DNA of 36,835 bases from Paenibacillus sp. ACRRY. Its GTDB lineage: Bacteria; Bacillota; Bacilli; Paenibacillales; Paenibacillaceae. Below the pieces are notes generated by a model. That model ran no database searches. It was not told the origin of the DNA and saw only the letters and a program-made list of their open reading frames with translations. The position numbers were made by a program, and so were the translations under genes. The DNA is taken from contig NZ_JAKRNM010000022.1 of NCBI RefSeq assembly GCF_022346995.1, forward strand, positions 1-36,835, in the 5' to 3' direction. This document shows positions 13,277-20,103 of the stretch, piece after piece (position 1 is the stretch's first letter; every line of letters begins with the position of its first letter).

Positions 13277-14092
13277 TCATGATATTTCTATTTGCTCCTC
13301 TGATAGTGAGCTTAAACAAGTAGAGCAAAAATTTTGGCCGAGGTCTGTAAATAGCCAAGAGGTATGTACAAACCTAGCACCGATACTTCCCAATGATTTA
13401 TGATCCTCAACAATTTTATCCTTTAATTCAGCTATTAGTGGATAATCATCAAAAACTTCATACCGTTCCTTCTTAGCAAACGAACGATCTTGGTCAACTG
13501 ATATTAAACCAAGCCGAATTAGATTATCCATTGAGGTGGAATATTCACGTATATTTGTGCTGTCCATAGATTCAATAGGAAAGATGTATTTATAGACAAT
13601 GACTGCAGAGTTATTAGAGTATATGTCTAGTATAAGATGACCAGACCCCATATTTGATCTATTATATAATGTTTTTACCAGGTGAGCATCTAAGGGGGAA
13701 AGTTGTTTTATGATTTCCACAAACGAAGGATGTACAAATTTCTCTTTATCTTTGTCCATAGCAGAGGCAAGAAGTTTTGCAAACAAACCTCTAATTTCTT
13801 CATGTTCAATATAGTATTTTGCAGCCTCGATTGCTGGACCAACAATGTTTAGCGGTGGTTCTTTTATTTTTTCAGGTGCGATTAGGGATAGTTCATGTTC
13901 TACTTCTTCTTTAAATTTTCTTATTTCAGCCTCTTTCCTAATATGGGCTTTCTCAAGAGGAGAAAAGACTAAGTAAAATATATTCCCCAGTCCTTTTCCT
14001 ATATTTTCGGCTGACGGTCCTAATGCTGATTTAGCGATATCGGAGGGAACTTTAATGGATTGAACGAGACTAGTTAGCCATTCTGCTGCCAT
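13277..14092 (-). CDS. DUF4393 (Abi-alpha-like) protein, AT-rich
   Basis: This 271-residue protein matches the DUF4393/Abi-alpha pattern. It has an N-terminal glycine/alanine-rich amphipathic segment (KVPSDIAKSALGPSAENIGK), charged helices (RKEAEIRKFKEEVEHEL), and the typical core IVGPAIEAAKYYIEHEEIRG, LFAKLLASAMDKDKEKFVHP and FVEIIKQLSPLDAHLVKTLY. Members have been linked to abortive infection, though the biochemistry is obscure. The gene is clearly more AT-rich than its neighbours: the line 13501-13560 has 20 G/C in 60. It stands alone with its own terminator and looks recently acquired. The start follows GAGGAGTATGATAT. A defence or superinfection-exclusion role is inference. Confidence 0.7.
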   Translation of the reverse strand: MAAEWLTSLVQSIKVPSDIAKSALGPSAENIGKGLGNIFYLVFSPLEKAHIRKEAEIRKFKEEVEHELSLIAPEKIKEPPLNIVGPAIEAAKYYIEHEEIRGLFAKLLASAMDKDKEKFVHPSFVEIIKQLSPLDAHLVKTLYNRSNMGSGHLILDIYSNNSAVIVYKYIFPIESMDSTNIREYSTSMDNLIRLGLISVDQDRSFAKKERYEVFDDYPLIAELKDKIVEDHKSLGSIGARFVHTSWLFTDLGQNFCSTCLSSLSEEQIEIS

Positions 14093-14114
14093 ATATCATA
14101 CTCCTCTACTGAAC

Positions 14115-14318
14115 TTATCCCGCGTATTTAAACGTACAGACTCCGCGCATATAACGTTCGCCCTTCACTGCAACGCTCATTTCCGAAATATCCTCGATCA
14201 CTCCGCTGCCAACGAGCTCCGCGTCGATAAATATAACGATAGGCGTGCGGTCCATTTGCGCGGTGTAAAGTTGGATATCGGATGTTAGGGGACGCATGAA
14301 CTGCGATTTCTTGCGCAT
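14115..14318 (-). CDS. Small hypothetical protein (67 aa)
   Basis: This is unrecognised. It begins MRKKSQFMRPLTSDIQLYTA and has a strand-rich centre (TPIVIFIDAELVGSGVIEDI) ending in GVCTFKYAG, like a small beta-barrel or SH3-like protein. A ribosome site GAAAGGAC precedes the ATG by nine bases. It lies immediately upstream of the Abi-like gene on the same strand and may be co-transcribed with it, but its base composition is that of the phage backbone. Confidence 0.55.
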   Translation of the reverse strand: MRKKSQFMRPLTSDIQLYTAQMDRTPIVIFIDAELVGSGVIEDISEMSVAVKGERYMRGVCTFKYAG

Positions 14319-14735
14319 ATAGACGTAGTCCTTTCGTTGTGGATTACGTTAATACTTCGACAAATTGGCGCAATTTTCCTGCTTATTTGACGCGACTTCA
14401 GCCATTGAAATAAACACGTGATAGGTGCCAAACGAAAACGGGAGGTAGGAGGAGAATTATAAAGATAATGATAGATAAGAGCATACTTGGTGAGCTTAAA
14501 AATGTTGAATTAATCATATTAAATGTAGACAAAAACAATCAATATGTAGACAGAAACCAGCCAAATGTAGACAAAAACCTGTCTTTATCCAGTATATGTA
14601 ATTCGTCTGCCACTTAGTAAAAATCGTCGAATTTGCGCGTTGAAAGAAATACGATAGACCACTTATACTACGGAAGTGTCAACGAGTTAATAGAAGCATC
14701 CCTATCATATTTTGTTCCCCTTTTTATGCGAACAA
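14319..14735. other. Intergenic region with AT-rich repeats
   Basis: No confident gene is seen. A purine-rich stretch (14440-14456, GGGAGGTAGGAGGAG) is followed by a 49-codon open frame from ATG 14469 (MIDKSILGELKNVELIILNV...). Its start is too far from the ribosome-like site to be convincing. The 21-bp repeats described separately fall inside this frame. Confidence 0.45.
14521..14583. repeat. Three 21-bp direct repeats (ATGTAGACAAAAAC type)
   Basis: AAATGTAGACAAAAAC at 14521 and 14563, and ATATGTAGACAGAAAC at 14542, are spaced exactly 21 bp apart, two helical turns. They may be binding sites (iterons or operator repeats). Alternatively, 21 bp equals seven codons, and the 49-codon frame reads NVDKNNQ-YVDRNQP-NVDKNLS across them, so a short repeat peptide is possible. 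Confidence 0.6.
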
Positions 14736-14763
14736 TTGACCAACATAGAATCTACTGTATAAT
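14736..14763 (+). promoter_or_regulatory. Promoter of the mini-toxin
   Basis: TTGACC (14736-14741), a 16-bp spacer and TATAAT (14758-14763) face right, 28 bp before the toxin ATG. Confidence 0.75.
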
Positions 14764-14791
14764 TTTAGAATAGAGATGGGAGGTGATTTAA

Positions 14792-14878
14792 ATGAGTACA
14801 TACGAAGCTCTCACGATCATGTTGCAGTTTGGATTAGTTATTATTGGTCTACTTTCCCTGACACAAAAAAAGCGATAG
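14792..14878 (+). CDS. Holin-like type I toxin (28 aa, Fst/TxpA-like)
   Basis: The 28-residue peptide begins MSTYEALTIMLQFGLVIIG and ends LTQKKR: a short polar start, one transmembrane helix and a basic tail. This is the signature of the putative holin-like toxins of Bacillota type I toxin-antitoxin loci. Such peptides depolarise or damage the membrane and are held in check by an antisense RNA. It has a strong ribosome site (GGGAGGTGATTTAA) and its own near-consensus promoter. On the opposite strand a hairpin with a T7 tract overlaps the 3' end of the gene and a promoter-like sequence lies just beyond, as expected for an antitoxin RNA. In a phage it could aid episome maintenance. Confidence 0.75.
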   Translation: MSTYEALTIMLQFGLVIIGLLSLTQKKR

Positions 14879-14950
14879 CCTCCCCGCCAAGAGCTGCTAC
14901 CGCGATCATTATTCAGTAATTATAATATACCTTACCGCCAACACCCGCAA
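14864..14950 (-). ncRNA. Candidate antisense antitoxin RNA
   Basis: On the minus strand a promoter-like TTGCGG (14950-14945) with TATTAT at 17 bp, or TATAAT at 20 bp, would start an RNA near 14913. It would end at the hairpin GCGGTAGC/GCTATCGC (14903-14896, 14879-14872; one mismatch) followed by TTTTTTTG. The roughly 50-nt product is complementary to the 3' end of the toxin transcript. Size and layout resemble small antitoxin RNAs; transcription is not demonstrated. Confidence 0.45.
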
Positions 14951-14984
14951 GACCCTGGCGCAGCCGATCGACGCTGCGTCTTTT

Positions 14985-15344
14985 TCACGTTCGATTCCGC
15001 GCACCGAGATACTTCCGCATCAACACGCCAGCCTCCGCCGCCATCATCGACCACCGTATACGCATCTCCGACTGATATCCGCGACATTTATAGCGCGCCA
15101 CTACGCCGTCGCCGTCCGTTACCTCTTCGTAGACTTTGATGCCGCGCGTCCGGAAGCCTTTGCGCACCCCGTAGATGTCTGCGGTGAGTTTGCGTTGCGC
15201 TTCCGCAATTGCGTCGACATACGGGCCCGGCGTCTTGAGCGTTGCGTTGATGAGCGCGATATCCCGTTCGAATGCGGAGAGGACACGCGGGAGGATAATA
15301 TGCGATTTGATTAGCGCGTGGTCAGCGAGAGTGATATCGATCAT
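14985..15344 (-). CDS. Conserved small phage protein (119 aa)
   Basis: The protein begins MIDITLADHALIKSHIILPR and has the look of a conserved hypothetical found in Paenibacillus and Bacillus phages: an N-terminal IILPRVLSAFERDIALI helix, AIAEAQRKLTADIYGVRK, a GIKVYEEV strand, and ARYKCRGYQSEMRIRWSMM. I cannot name a function. I choose ATG 15344 because the minus-strand promoter TTGTAT-N18-TATACT (15422-15393) would place any earlier start upstream of the transcript. The ribosome site is weak (GCGAGG). A 20-bp palindrome just upstream of the promoter suggests direct regulation. A regulator of recombination or of late genes is conceivable but unproven. Confidence 0.55.
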   Translation of the reverse strand: MIDITLADHALIKSHIILPRVLSAFERDIALINATLKTPGPYVDAIAEAQRKLTADIYGVRKGFRTRGIKVYEEVTDGDGVVARYKCRGYQSEMRIRWSMMAAEAGVLMRKYLGARNRT

Positions 15345-15392
15345 GGGCGGCGGGTGCCTCGCTTTCTTCTCCGTTACAGAACGTTTGTTCTT

Positions 15393-15422
15393 AGTATATC
15401 GCGGAGGCGGCGGATTATACAA
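15393..15422 (-). promoter_or_regulatory. Promoter of the 119-aa gene
   Basis: Minus-strand TTGTAT and TATACT are separated by 18 bp. The predicted start is near 15386, about 40 bases before the chosen ATG. Confidence 0.55.
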
Positions 15423-15431
15423 GCGGGAGAA

Positions 15432-15451
15432 ATGTTCCGACGTCGGAACAT
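15432..15451. promoter_or_regulatory. 20-bp perfect palindrome, operator-like
   Basis: ATGTTCCGACGTCGGAACAT is fully self-complementary and sits about 10 bp upstream of the -35 box of the 119-aa gene. Its centre CGACGTCG is the same as in the palindromes at 13029-13044 and 13178-13197, hinting at one binding protein for all three. Confidence 0.7.
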
Positions 15452-16041
15452 ACTGGCGTATACAGACGCATCACTTCTGCGCGGTTGCGGATTGCAACTC
15501 TCAGAGCGATTTGACCGTGTTCACGATCACAGACATGGACGCGAATCCAATTCATGTATTATAGTGCAAATTAACATTACCAGTTCGAGGCGCCGCGCAA
15601 TCAGTTAGATATACCCTATTGACTTTTTATTCGGCATGTGTATAATAAAGATCTTTTAAAGACTTTAAAGATTTAAGATCTTTTACTCAGTTATTCACTA
15701 CGTTCATAACTTCGTACGCCCCGATAACAAGTGATCGTGTCGTAACAGTGGGCATCACACATAGAATAGCGCGGCAGAACTCAAGAAAAAGACAAAACGA
15801 TACGCCTCGCCGTCTTCCTCCGCCACCCCTCCGTATCCGTCACGTGAAATCTCCGCAAAATCACCGTGGATTTAGCCGTTCAAATAACTCGCGAGGGCAT
15901 TCGTTAGGGTCGACGTTTAAATGCACTAATTTCACGTAAATTTTACGTAGAGTTCAAAGGGGCTCAAATTCTGGCGCAGGCATAAACGACTGGAAATAAC
16001 GAATCGACATCGTATGTGTAATAGTGCAAATAACGAAGGAA
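15452..16041. other. Gene-free region before the recombinase cluster
   Basis: No credible gene is seen. A small plus-strand frame at 15748-15939 lacks a ribosome site. It holds a plus-strand promoter (15619-15646), an AT-rich hairpin behind it and two copies of ATAGTGCAAAT (15561-15571 and 16021-16031). Each copy is preceded by CGAATC 16-20 bp earlier, making an imperfect 30-bp direct repeat. Because it borders a tyrosine recombinase this could include recombination sites. Confidence 0.45.
15619..15646 (+). promoter_or_regulatory. Plus-strand sigma-A promoter without a gene
   Basis: TTGACT (15619-15624), a 16-bp spacer and TATAAT (15641-15646). The transcript would begin with AAAGATCTT...AAGATCTTT, a nine-bp inverted repeat between about 15647 and 15685. 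No ribosome site plus open frame follows, so the product, if any, is an RNA running towards the 3' end of the recombinase gene. Confidence 0.6.
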
Positions 16042-16068
16042 ACCGGACGGCCACGTGAGCTATCCGGT
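16042..16068 (-). terminator. Terminator of recombinase 1
   Basis: On the minus strand ACCGGA pairs with TCCGGT over a loop of 15, followed by TTCCTTCGTTATTT. The U-tract is poor, so efficiency may be modest. It begins right after the stop codon. Confidence 0.45.
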
Positions 16069-17112
16069 CTATTTGCGCGCTATCTTCCGCTCCTTGTTTA
16101 ACGGTTTGAGAACCTCATTCATTGGCGTATACAATTCGTGCTGCGCTTTTAGTGCCTTGTCAGATATGTGTGTGTACCGCATTACCGAGCGCATATCTAC
16201 GTGGCCTAGAATCCCGGATAGATGGCGTAGGTCTCCACCGTTCTCAAGGAACAGCGTCGCACCCGTGTGCCTAAACAGATGGGGCGTAACTCTTACGTCT
16301 AGACCAGCGTTATCTGCGTGTTCCTTTATCCGGTCTCGTAGGCGATCATTGCGCAGCCTTTCCCCGTAGTTATTAAGTATGAGGTATTCGTTGTCAAAGT
16401 CCGCATTCTCACTCATAAGCTCTTTAATGAGGCGTAGAGTTCGTCTGGAAACCGGTACCGTGCGCCCACGCCTTGTCTTAACGGTACTTTCATCGAAATA
16501 GATCATTCCGAGTTTGAAATCTACGTCCGTATTCTTAATGGACAATACTTCGCCTATCCGCGCAAATGTGTCTATAAGGATATGAAGCGCAACGTAGTCT
16601 CGAAAACCTGCGTAAGTTCTTACGTTAGGGGCCGCGATCAACTTCTGCATTTCCTCTATCGTCAGTATGCGAAGTTTTCTTTGCGGCTCTTTTAACCTTC
16701 CAATTGACGCGGAAGGATCACGTTCAATGGCTCCTTCTTGAAGCAGAAACGAGAACATTGTTTTTAGTCTGCCCATTTTAGTGTTGATTGTTACGGGTGA
16801 CAATCCTATAGTCTGCTCTTCCTCAGATTTATGTGCATGACCATCAAAACGACGGCACTCGTGAAGCATCCAGTGCATGTAGGAACGTAATACATCAGGG
16901 GTAACCGCTGTAATTGATCGCTCTATATTGGTCTTTTCCAAATAGCCGCAAAAATGGCGATAGTATTCCTCATATTGCTGTATCGTGCGCGGGGAACGTC
17001 CTTCCGCGGTTTTTGCATTTCTGAACAATTCGAACAAGTAATCAAGCTGTTTATTAGCTGCAACACTTTGTCTTGCAAATTTGTACTTCTTCCCAACTCG
17101 GTTATCTTTCAT
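16069..17112 (-). CDS. Tyrosine recombinase 1 (XerC/D-like), intact
   Basis: This 347-residue protein has the complete tyrosine-recombinase set: Arg185 (TFARIGEVLSI), Lys212 (STVKTRRGR), His278-x-x-Arg281 (VTPHLFRHTGA), His304 (ILGHVDMRS) and nucleophile Tyr313 (VMRYTHIS). Residues about 25-130 form a SAM-like core-binding domain (RSPRTIQQYEEYYRHFCGYL). Length and lack of an arm-binding domain fit the Xer/phage-integrase SAM-4/5 group rather than lambda Int. The start follows TTAGGAGGGGATGGT. It probably cuts and rejoins DNA at a specific site for integration, excision or dimer resolution. It lies directly downstream of the frameshifted recombinase on the same strand. Confidence 0.9.
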   Translation of the reverse strand: MKDNRVGKKYKFARQSVAANKQLDYLFELFRNAKTAEGRSPRTIQQYEEYYRHFCGYLEKTNIERSITAVTPDVLRSYMHWMLHECRRFDGHAHKSEEEQTIGLSPVTINTKMGRLKTMFSFLLQEGAIERDPSASIGRLKEPQRKLRILTIEEMQKLIAAPNVRTYAGFRDYVALHILIDTFARIGEVLSIKNTDVDFKLGMIYFDESTVKTRRGRTVPVSRRTLRLIKELMSENADFDNEYLILNNYGERLRNDRLRDRIKEHADNAGLDVRVTPHLFRHTGATLFLENGGDLRHLSGILGHVDMRSVMRYTHISDKALKAQHELYTPMNEVLKPLNKERKIARK

Positions 17113-17189
17113 ACCATCCCCTCCTAATATGAGTTATTACCAGATTAAGGAGAGGTAAACGTATAATAGGAGCATTTAGAACCTTGCTT

Positions 17190-18117
17190 TCATATTTTTA
17201 AGTTTCTTTTTGACGGAACAAGTTTGTGAACTGGACTGGATCTTGCGTGCTCTGCCTTTAAATCTTCATCCACTAACGCTACATACCTTTTAGTCATAGC
17301 CATTGTTGTATGCCCTAATGCCTTTTGAAGATGAAACGCACCGGCTCCGTTACGTATAAACTCCAAAGAAAAACAGTGCCTTAAGTCATAAGGGGTAATA
17401 TGTGTTCCAATTCTTTTCGAATATACTTCCAAGCGGTCTCCCCAAGTATGCCTTGTCAGTTTATTCCCTTCATAACTGCAGAATATAGGGGTATCCTCTC
17501 CCCAATCTTCATGACGTACACTTATTAGACGTTTCAACGATCGAGCCGTAACCTGAGATCGGCAACTTTCTAACCTTTCGTGTTTTAGCGATTTCTGGAC
17601 GAACGATTATTTCCAAACTTTTCTCTTTAAAATCCTTCGGTAGAAGAGACACGGCCTCCTTTGGCCTTATTCCATTATCTAATGTAAGAAGTATTAGAGT
17701 GTAATCACGGAGTCCTGCAAATGTATTCGTATCAGGTTGTTCCAATAATCTTCTTAAGGATTCAATATCGATCTCTACAATCCTACCCTCATCTTTTCGC
17801 TTTTTGAGCTTTGCAATTGGATTGTCTTGGATATAACCATTCTCAACACACCAATTCAAAAAGGTGCGGATGTATACTAGGCGATTGTTAAACGTTGCTG
17901 GTTTAACCTTTTGGGAGAAGTGATCGAGCAAGTTCATTTTTAAAGTTTCAGGCTCACCCCAAGAATCGGGGTATCGTTTCATAAACAATCGAAACTGCGC
18001 GTAATAATCTGAAGCCGTCTGCTCACTTACTCCTTGTACTACCTTCCACATGACAAACTCGTCTAACAGATCCGCCCACCCTTTGTCTTCTTTACTCAGA
18101 TATTTTACCCGACCCAT
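17190..18117 (-). pseudogene. Tyrosine recombinase 2, split by a +1 frameshift
   Basis: Two overlapping frames together make one recombinase of about 305-310 residues. The first (from ATG 18117, MGRVKYLSKEDKGWADLLDE, ribosome site AAAGGGTG) carries the SAM-like domain, Arg151 (DNGIRPKEA) and Lys178 (EIAKTRKVRKLPIS). It then runs off frame near 17560. The second frame resumes at ...SLKRLISVRHEDWGED and carries DLRHCF, LGHTTMAM and the Tyr of KRYVALV. Joining needs skipping one base between about 17580 and 17537. The usual His of HxxR is Tyr (TPYDLRH). It may be a decayed gene, a sequencing error or, less likely, programmed shifting. Confidence 0.75.
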
Positions 18118-18212
18118 TTTATCACCCTTTCGTAATGATAAAAAATAAAGCGCACATCCCCGAAGAGACGCGCGCCTGATTGTTTGTATTTGTACGCACA
18201 TTGCGTTATTAT

Positions 18213-18586
18213 GTTTATCAGCTAAATGACCGATAAGTTTACGCTAAATTAGCGCGTGGAATCCAACAGTTTAACGGAACAACTACCGTACAGTTTATCG
18301 GAACCTCGCGACCAACGGCCGATAAGTTTACGCGAACAATAGTTCTAGTCATCGTCTAAAAACGTTGATACATCGCGCTTTCAAGACACCTTATGCTCAA
18401 TTCTCAGCTTGTCGGCAACCATCGCGATAAACTCGGAGACATTAAATTCCCGTTAGTTTAATCGGTCAACGTTGCGCTAAGTTTGGCGGGAACTTTTGCG
18501 AAATTTATATCCGCTATTGCGATAAAGATTTCGTAAGTTTATCGGAACATTTAGCGAAAATTTATCGCTAAAGGAGGCGCTGATAA
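18213..18586. repeat. Field of CGATAA/TTATCG repeats between divergent recombinases
   Basis: CCGATAAGTTTACGC occurs at 18230-18244 and 18319-18333. AGTTTATCGGAAC occurs at 18292-18304 and 18536-18548, with a near copy (AGTTTAACGGAAC) at 18268-18280. Shorter GCGATAAA/TTTATCGC elements lie at about 18424, 18519 and 18561. Hairpins CGCTAA-a-TTAGCG (18242-18254) and TTTAGCGA-7-TCGCTAAA (18550-18572) are perfect. Repeats in both orientations between two recombinase genes are what a recombinase-binding (att or resolution) region looks like. Confidence 0.7.
18550..18577 (+). promoter_or_regulatory. Hairpin abutting the ribosome site of recombinase 3
   Basis: TTTAGCGA (18550-18557) and TCGCTAAA (18565-18572) form an eight-bp stem whose last bases touch the AAGGAGG ribosome site. 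It could let a bound recombinase or the RNA fold limit translation of the recombinase. Confidence 0.45.
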
Positions 18587-19618
18587 ATGGCGCAGAAAAC
18601 AACGAAATTTACGTTTGTATCAAAAGAGGGAAAAGCGATTAAGCTCGCGTTAGAAGATCGCATCGCGCAGTTTCTCGATTCAAAGCGCCGAGAACGACGC
18701 GCAGTTAAAACGATTAGTGCTTACGCGCAGGTACTAACGCAATTTCAAAAGTGGCATGAGCAGTGCAAGTACGACGAAATCACTGTCGAAATACTACGCG
18801 AGTATATCGATTATCTCACGTTTAAAAAAGTAAGATGGGACGACCACCCGACGAGCCCTAACGGAGCAAAAGGACTCTCCGCAAGGACAGTAAACAACGT
18901 CATCCGTAACATGCGCATATTCTTCAACTATTTAATAGAAGAAAAAATAATTACGTACAATCCGATGGAGGGCGTTAAGTACCAAGCAGAGGCACAAGAT
19001 ACCTTCGAAATTTTTACAGACGAAGAGGTTCTCCGGCTACTAAGCGCACCCAATCGAAGGGTTTATACTGGCCGCCGCGATTACTGCATGATGCTCGTAC
19101 TTTGCGATTGTGGTCTTCGTATTAAAGAGCTCACAAGCTTACGCGTATCCGACGTCAACTTTAAGACGCGGCAAATCGTAGTCCGTGCGGAGACGTCAAA
19201 AACGAATACGACCCGTGTAGTTCCTATCTCTCCGTTAACTGCCCGCGAACTTGAAAGCCTAGTATCGTATATGGACGTCAGTGACGATGATCCGCTCTGG
19301 CTTACGCAGTTCGGCGAGCGTTACTTCGGAGACACCTACGCAAAGATGCTTAAGCTCTATGCGAAACGAGTGGGCGTTACAGGTCCGAGAGTATCCCCGC
19401 ATACCTTCCGCCACTACTTTGCGGTTAAATATTTGCGGCAAGGTGGCGACGCTCTAAGTCTAGCGCGTATCCTCGGCCATACCTCGCTTAACGTTACGCA
19501 AATATACGCGAAATTCACAGGTTCCGACCTCCGCGAGCAGCATGATAAGGCGAGTCCGATTTCGGATCTGATAGATAAGGGAAATGAAAAGAAGCGCGGC
19601 AAACGGTTGTTTAAGTAG
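18587..19618 (+). CDS. Tyrosine recombinase 3 (XerC/D-like), intact
   Basis: This 343-residue recombinase is transcribed away from the other two. The catalytic residues are all present: Arg178 (CGLRIKELTS), Lys205 (AETSKTNTTR), His272-x-x-Arg275 (VSPHTFRHYFA), His298 (ILGHTSLNV) and Tyr307 (TQIYAKFT). The N-terminal SAM-like domain spans about 25-125. The ATG follows AAAGGAGGCGCTGATAA. The repeat field just upstream probably contains both its promoter and its target sites. Because it faces the field alone it is my best guess for the integrase or resolvase proper. A basic tail (GNEKKRGKRLFK) ends the protein. Confidence 0.9.
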   Translation: MAQKTTKFTFVSKEGKAIKLALEDRIAQFLDSKRRERRAVKTISAYAQVLTQFQKWHEQCKYDEITVEILREYIDYLTFKKVRWDDHPTSPNGAKGLSARTVNNVIRNMRIFFNYLIEEKIITYNPMEGVKYQAEAQDTFEIFTDEEVLRLLSAPNRRVYTGRRDYCMMLVLCDCGLRIKELTSLRVSDVNFKTRQIVVRAETSKTNTTRVVPISPLTARELESLVSYMDVSDDDPLWLTQFGERYFGDTYAKMLKLYAKRVGVTGPRVSPHTFRHYFAVKYLRQGGDALSLARILGHTSLNVTQIYAKFTGSDLREQHDKASPISDLIDKGNEKKRGKRLFK

Positions 19619-19683
19619 ATTTACTCATATTTAACGTGGTAAAATATACAAGTAATAGAATATTACGAAGGGTGGTACTTATT

Positions 19684-20034
19684 TTGAATCTTGTCGAGCT
19701 ACTAGAACGGTCGAATCAGGAACGAGACGAAATTGCCCAAAAGAAGCGGGACAGAGAGATTCAGGTGCAACGCTCTAGTGAGCTTGTGCCCGACGCATTC
19801 CGCATAGTTTTTGATGAGTTGAAAACTGCTGGTATAGTCAGTGGTATGTCAGCCATTCAAGGTTCAAAAGCTCAGATAGAAGTGCACGGCGTTCCACTTT
19901 CACTCTCAACTGCAGGTATTTACAGTGCCATTAAGGAAAACCCAGAGGTAAATGTAGTTGACCTAGTTAGGACACTTATTCTCGCTACTTATAGAAGCAG
20001 ACTGGGATTGAGCAACACTAATATAGAAGAATAA
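19684..20034 (+). CDS. Small protein downstream of recombinase 3 (116 aa)
   Basis: This is unrecognised. The start is placed at TTG 19684, eight bases after GAAGGGTGG; an upstream GTG at 19636 has no ribosome site. The N-terminal half is a charged helix or coiled coil (LLERSNQERDEIAQKKRDRE). The C-terminal half is a compact mixed domain (FDELKTAGIVSGMSAIQGSK, then a YSAIKENPEVNVVDLVRTLI helix). It lies 65 bases after recombinase 3, followed by a bidirectional terminator, and may be a recombination accessory or immunity protein. That role is only guilt by neighbourhood. Confidence 0.55.
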   Translation: MNLVELLERSNQERDEIAQKKRDREIQVQRSSELVPDAFRIVFDELKTAGIVSGMSAIQGSKAQIEVHGVPLSLSTAGIYSAIKENPEVNVVDLVRTLILATYRSRLGLSNTNIEE

Positions 20035-20042
20035 ACGAAGAA

Positions 20043-20089
20043 AAAGGCGCAGCCCTCAACGGAATTTAATCCGCGAGAACTGCGCCTTT
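20043..20089. terminator. Bidirectional terminator
   Basis: AAAGGCGCAG (20043-20052) and CTGCGCCTTT (20080-20089) form a ten-bp stem flanked by A- and T-tracts, between the convergent 116-aa (+) and 98-aa (-) genes. Confidence 0.75.
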
Positions 20090-20103
20090 ATTTACGTATA
20101 TTT

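Noticed and set aside
14521..14583. Direct repeats as a CRISPR array
   Set aside because: The repeats are 21-bp head-to-tail units with no distinct spacers and only three copies, and no cas gene is present.
15748..15939. 63-codon plus-strand frame after the orphan promoter
   Set aside because: It would start at GTG with no ribosome site and its composition is Arg/Pro-rich as in random frames; an RNA product or no product is more likely.
17190..18117. Two separate genes instead of one broken recombinase
   Set aside because: The first frame holds only the N-terminal domain, Arg and Lys, and the second only the C-terminal catalytic motifs. They overlap at the expected point of one continuous family alignment.
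16069..19618. RIT (recombinase-in-trio) element
   Set aside because: RIT elements have three overlapping recombinase genes in one direction. Here one is divergent and the leftward pair is separated by about 80 bp, with one member frameshifted.
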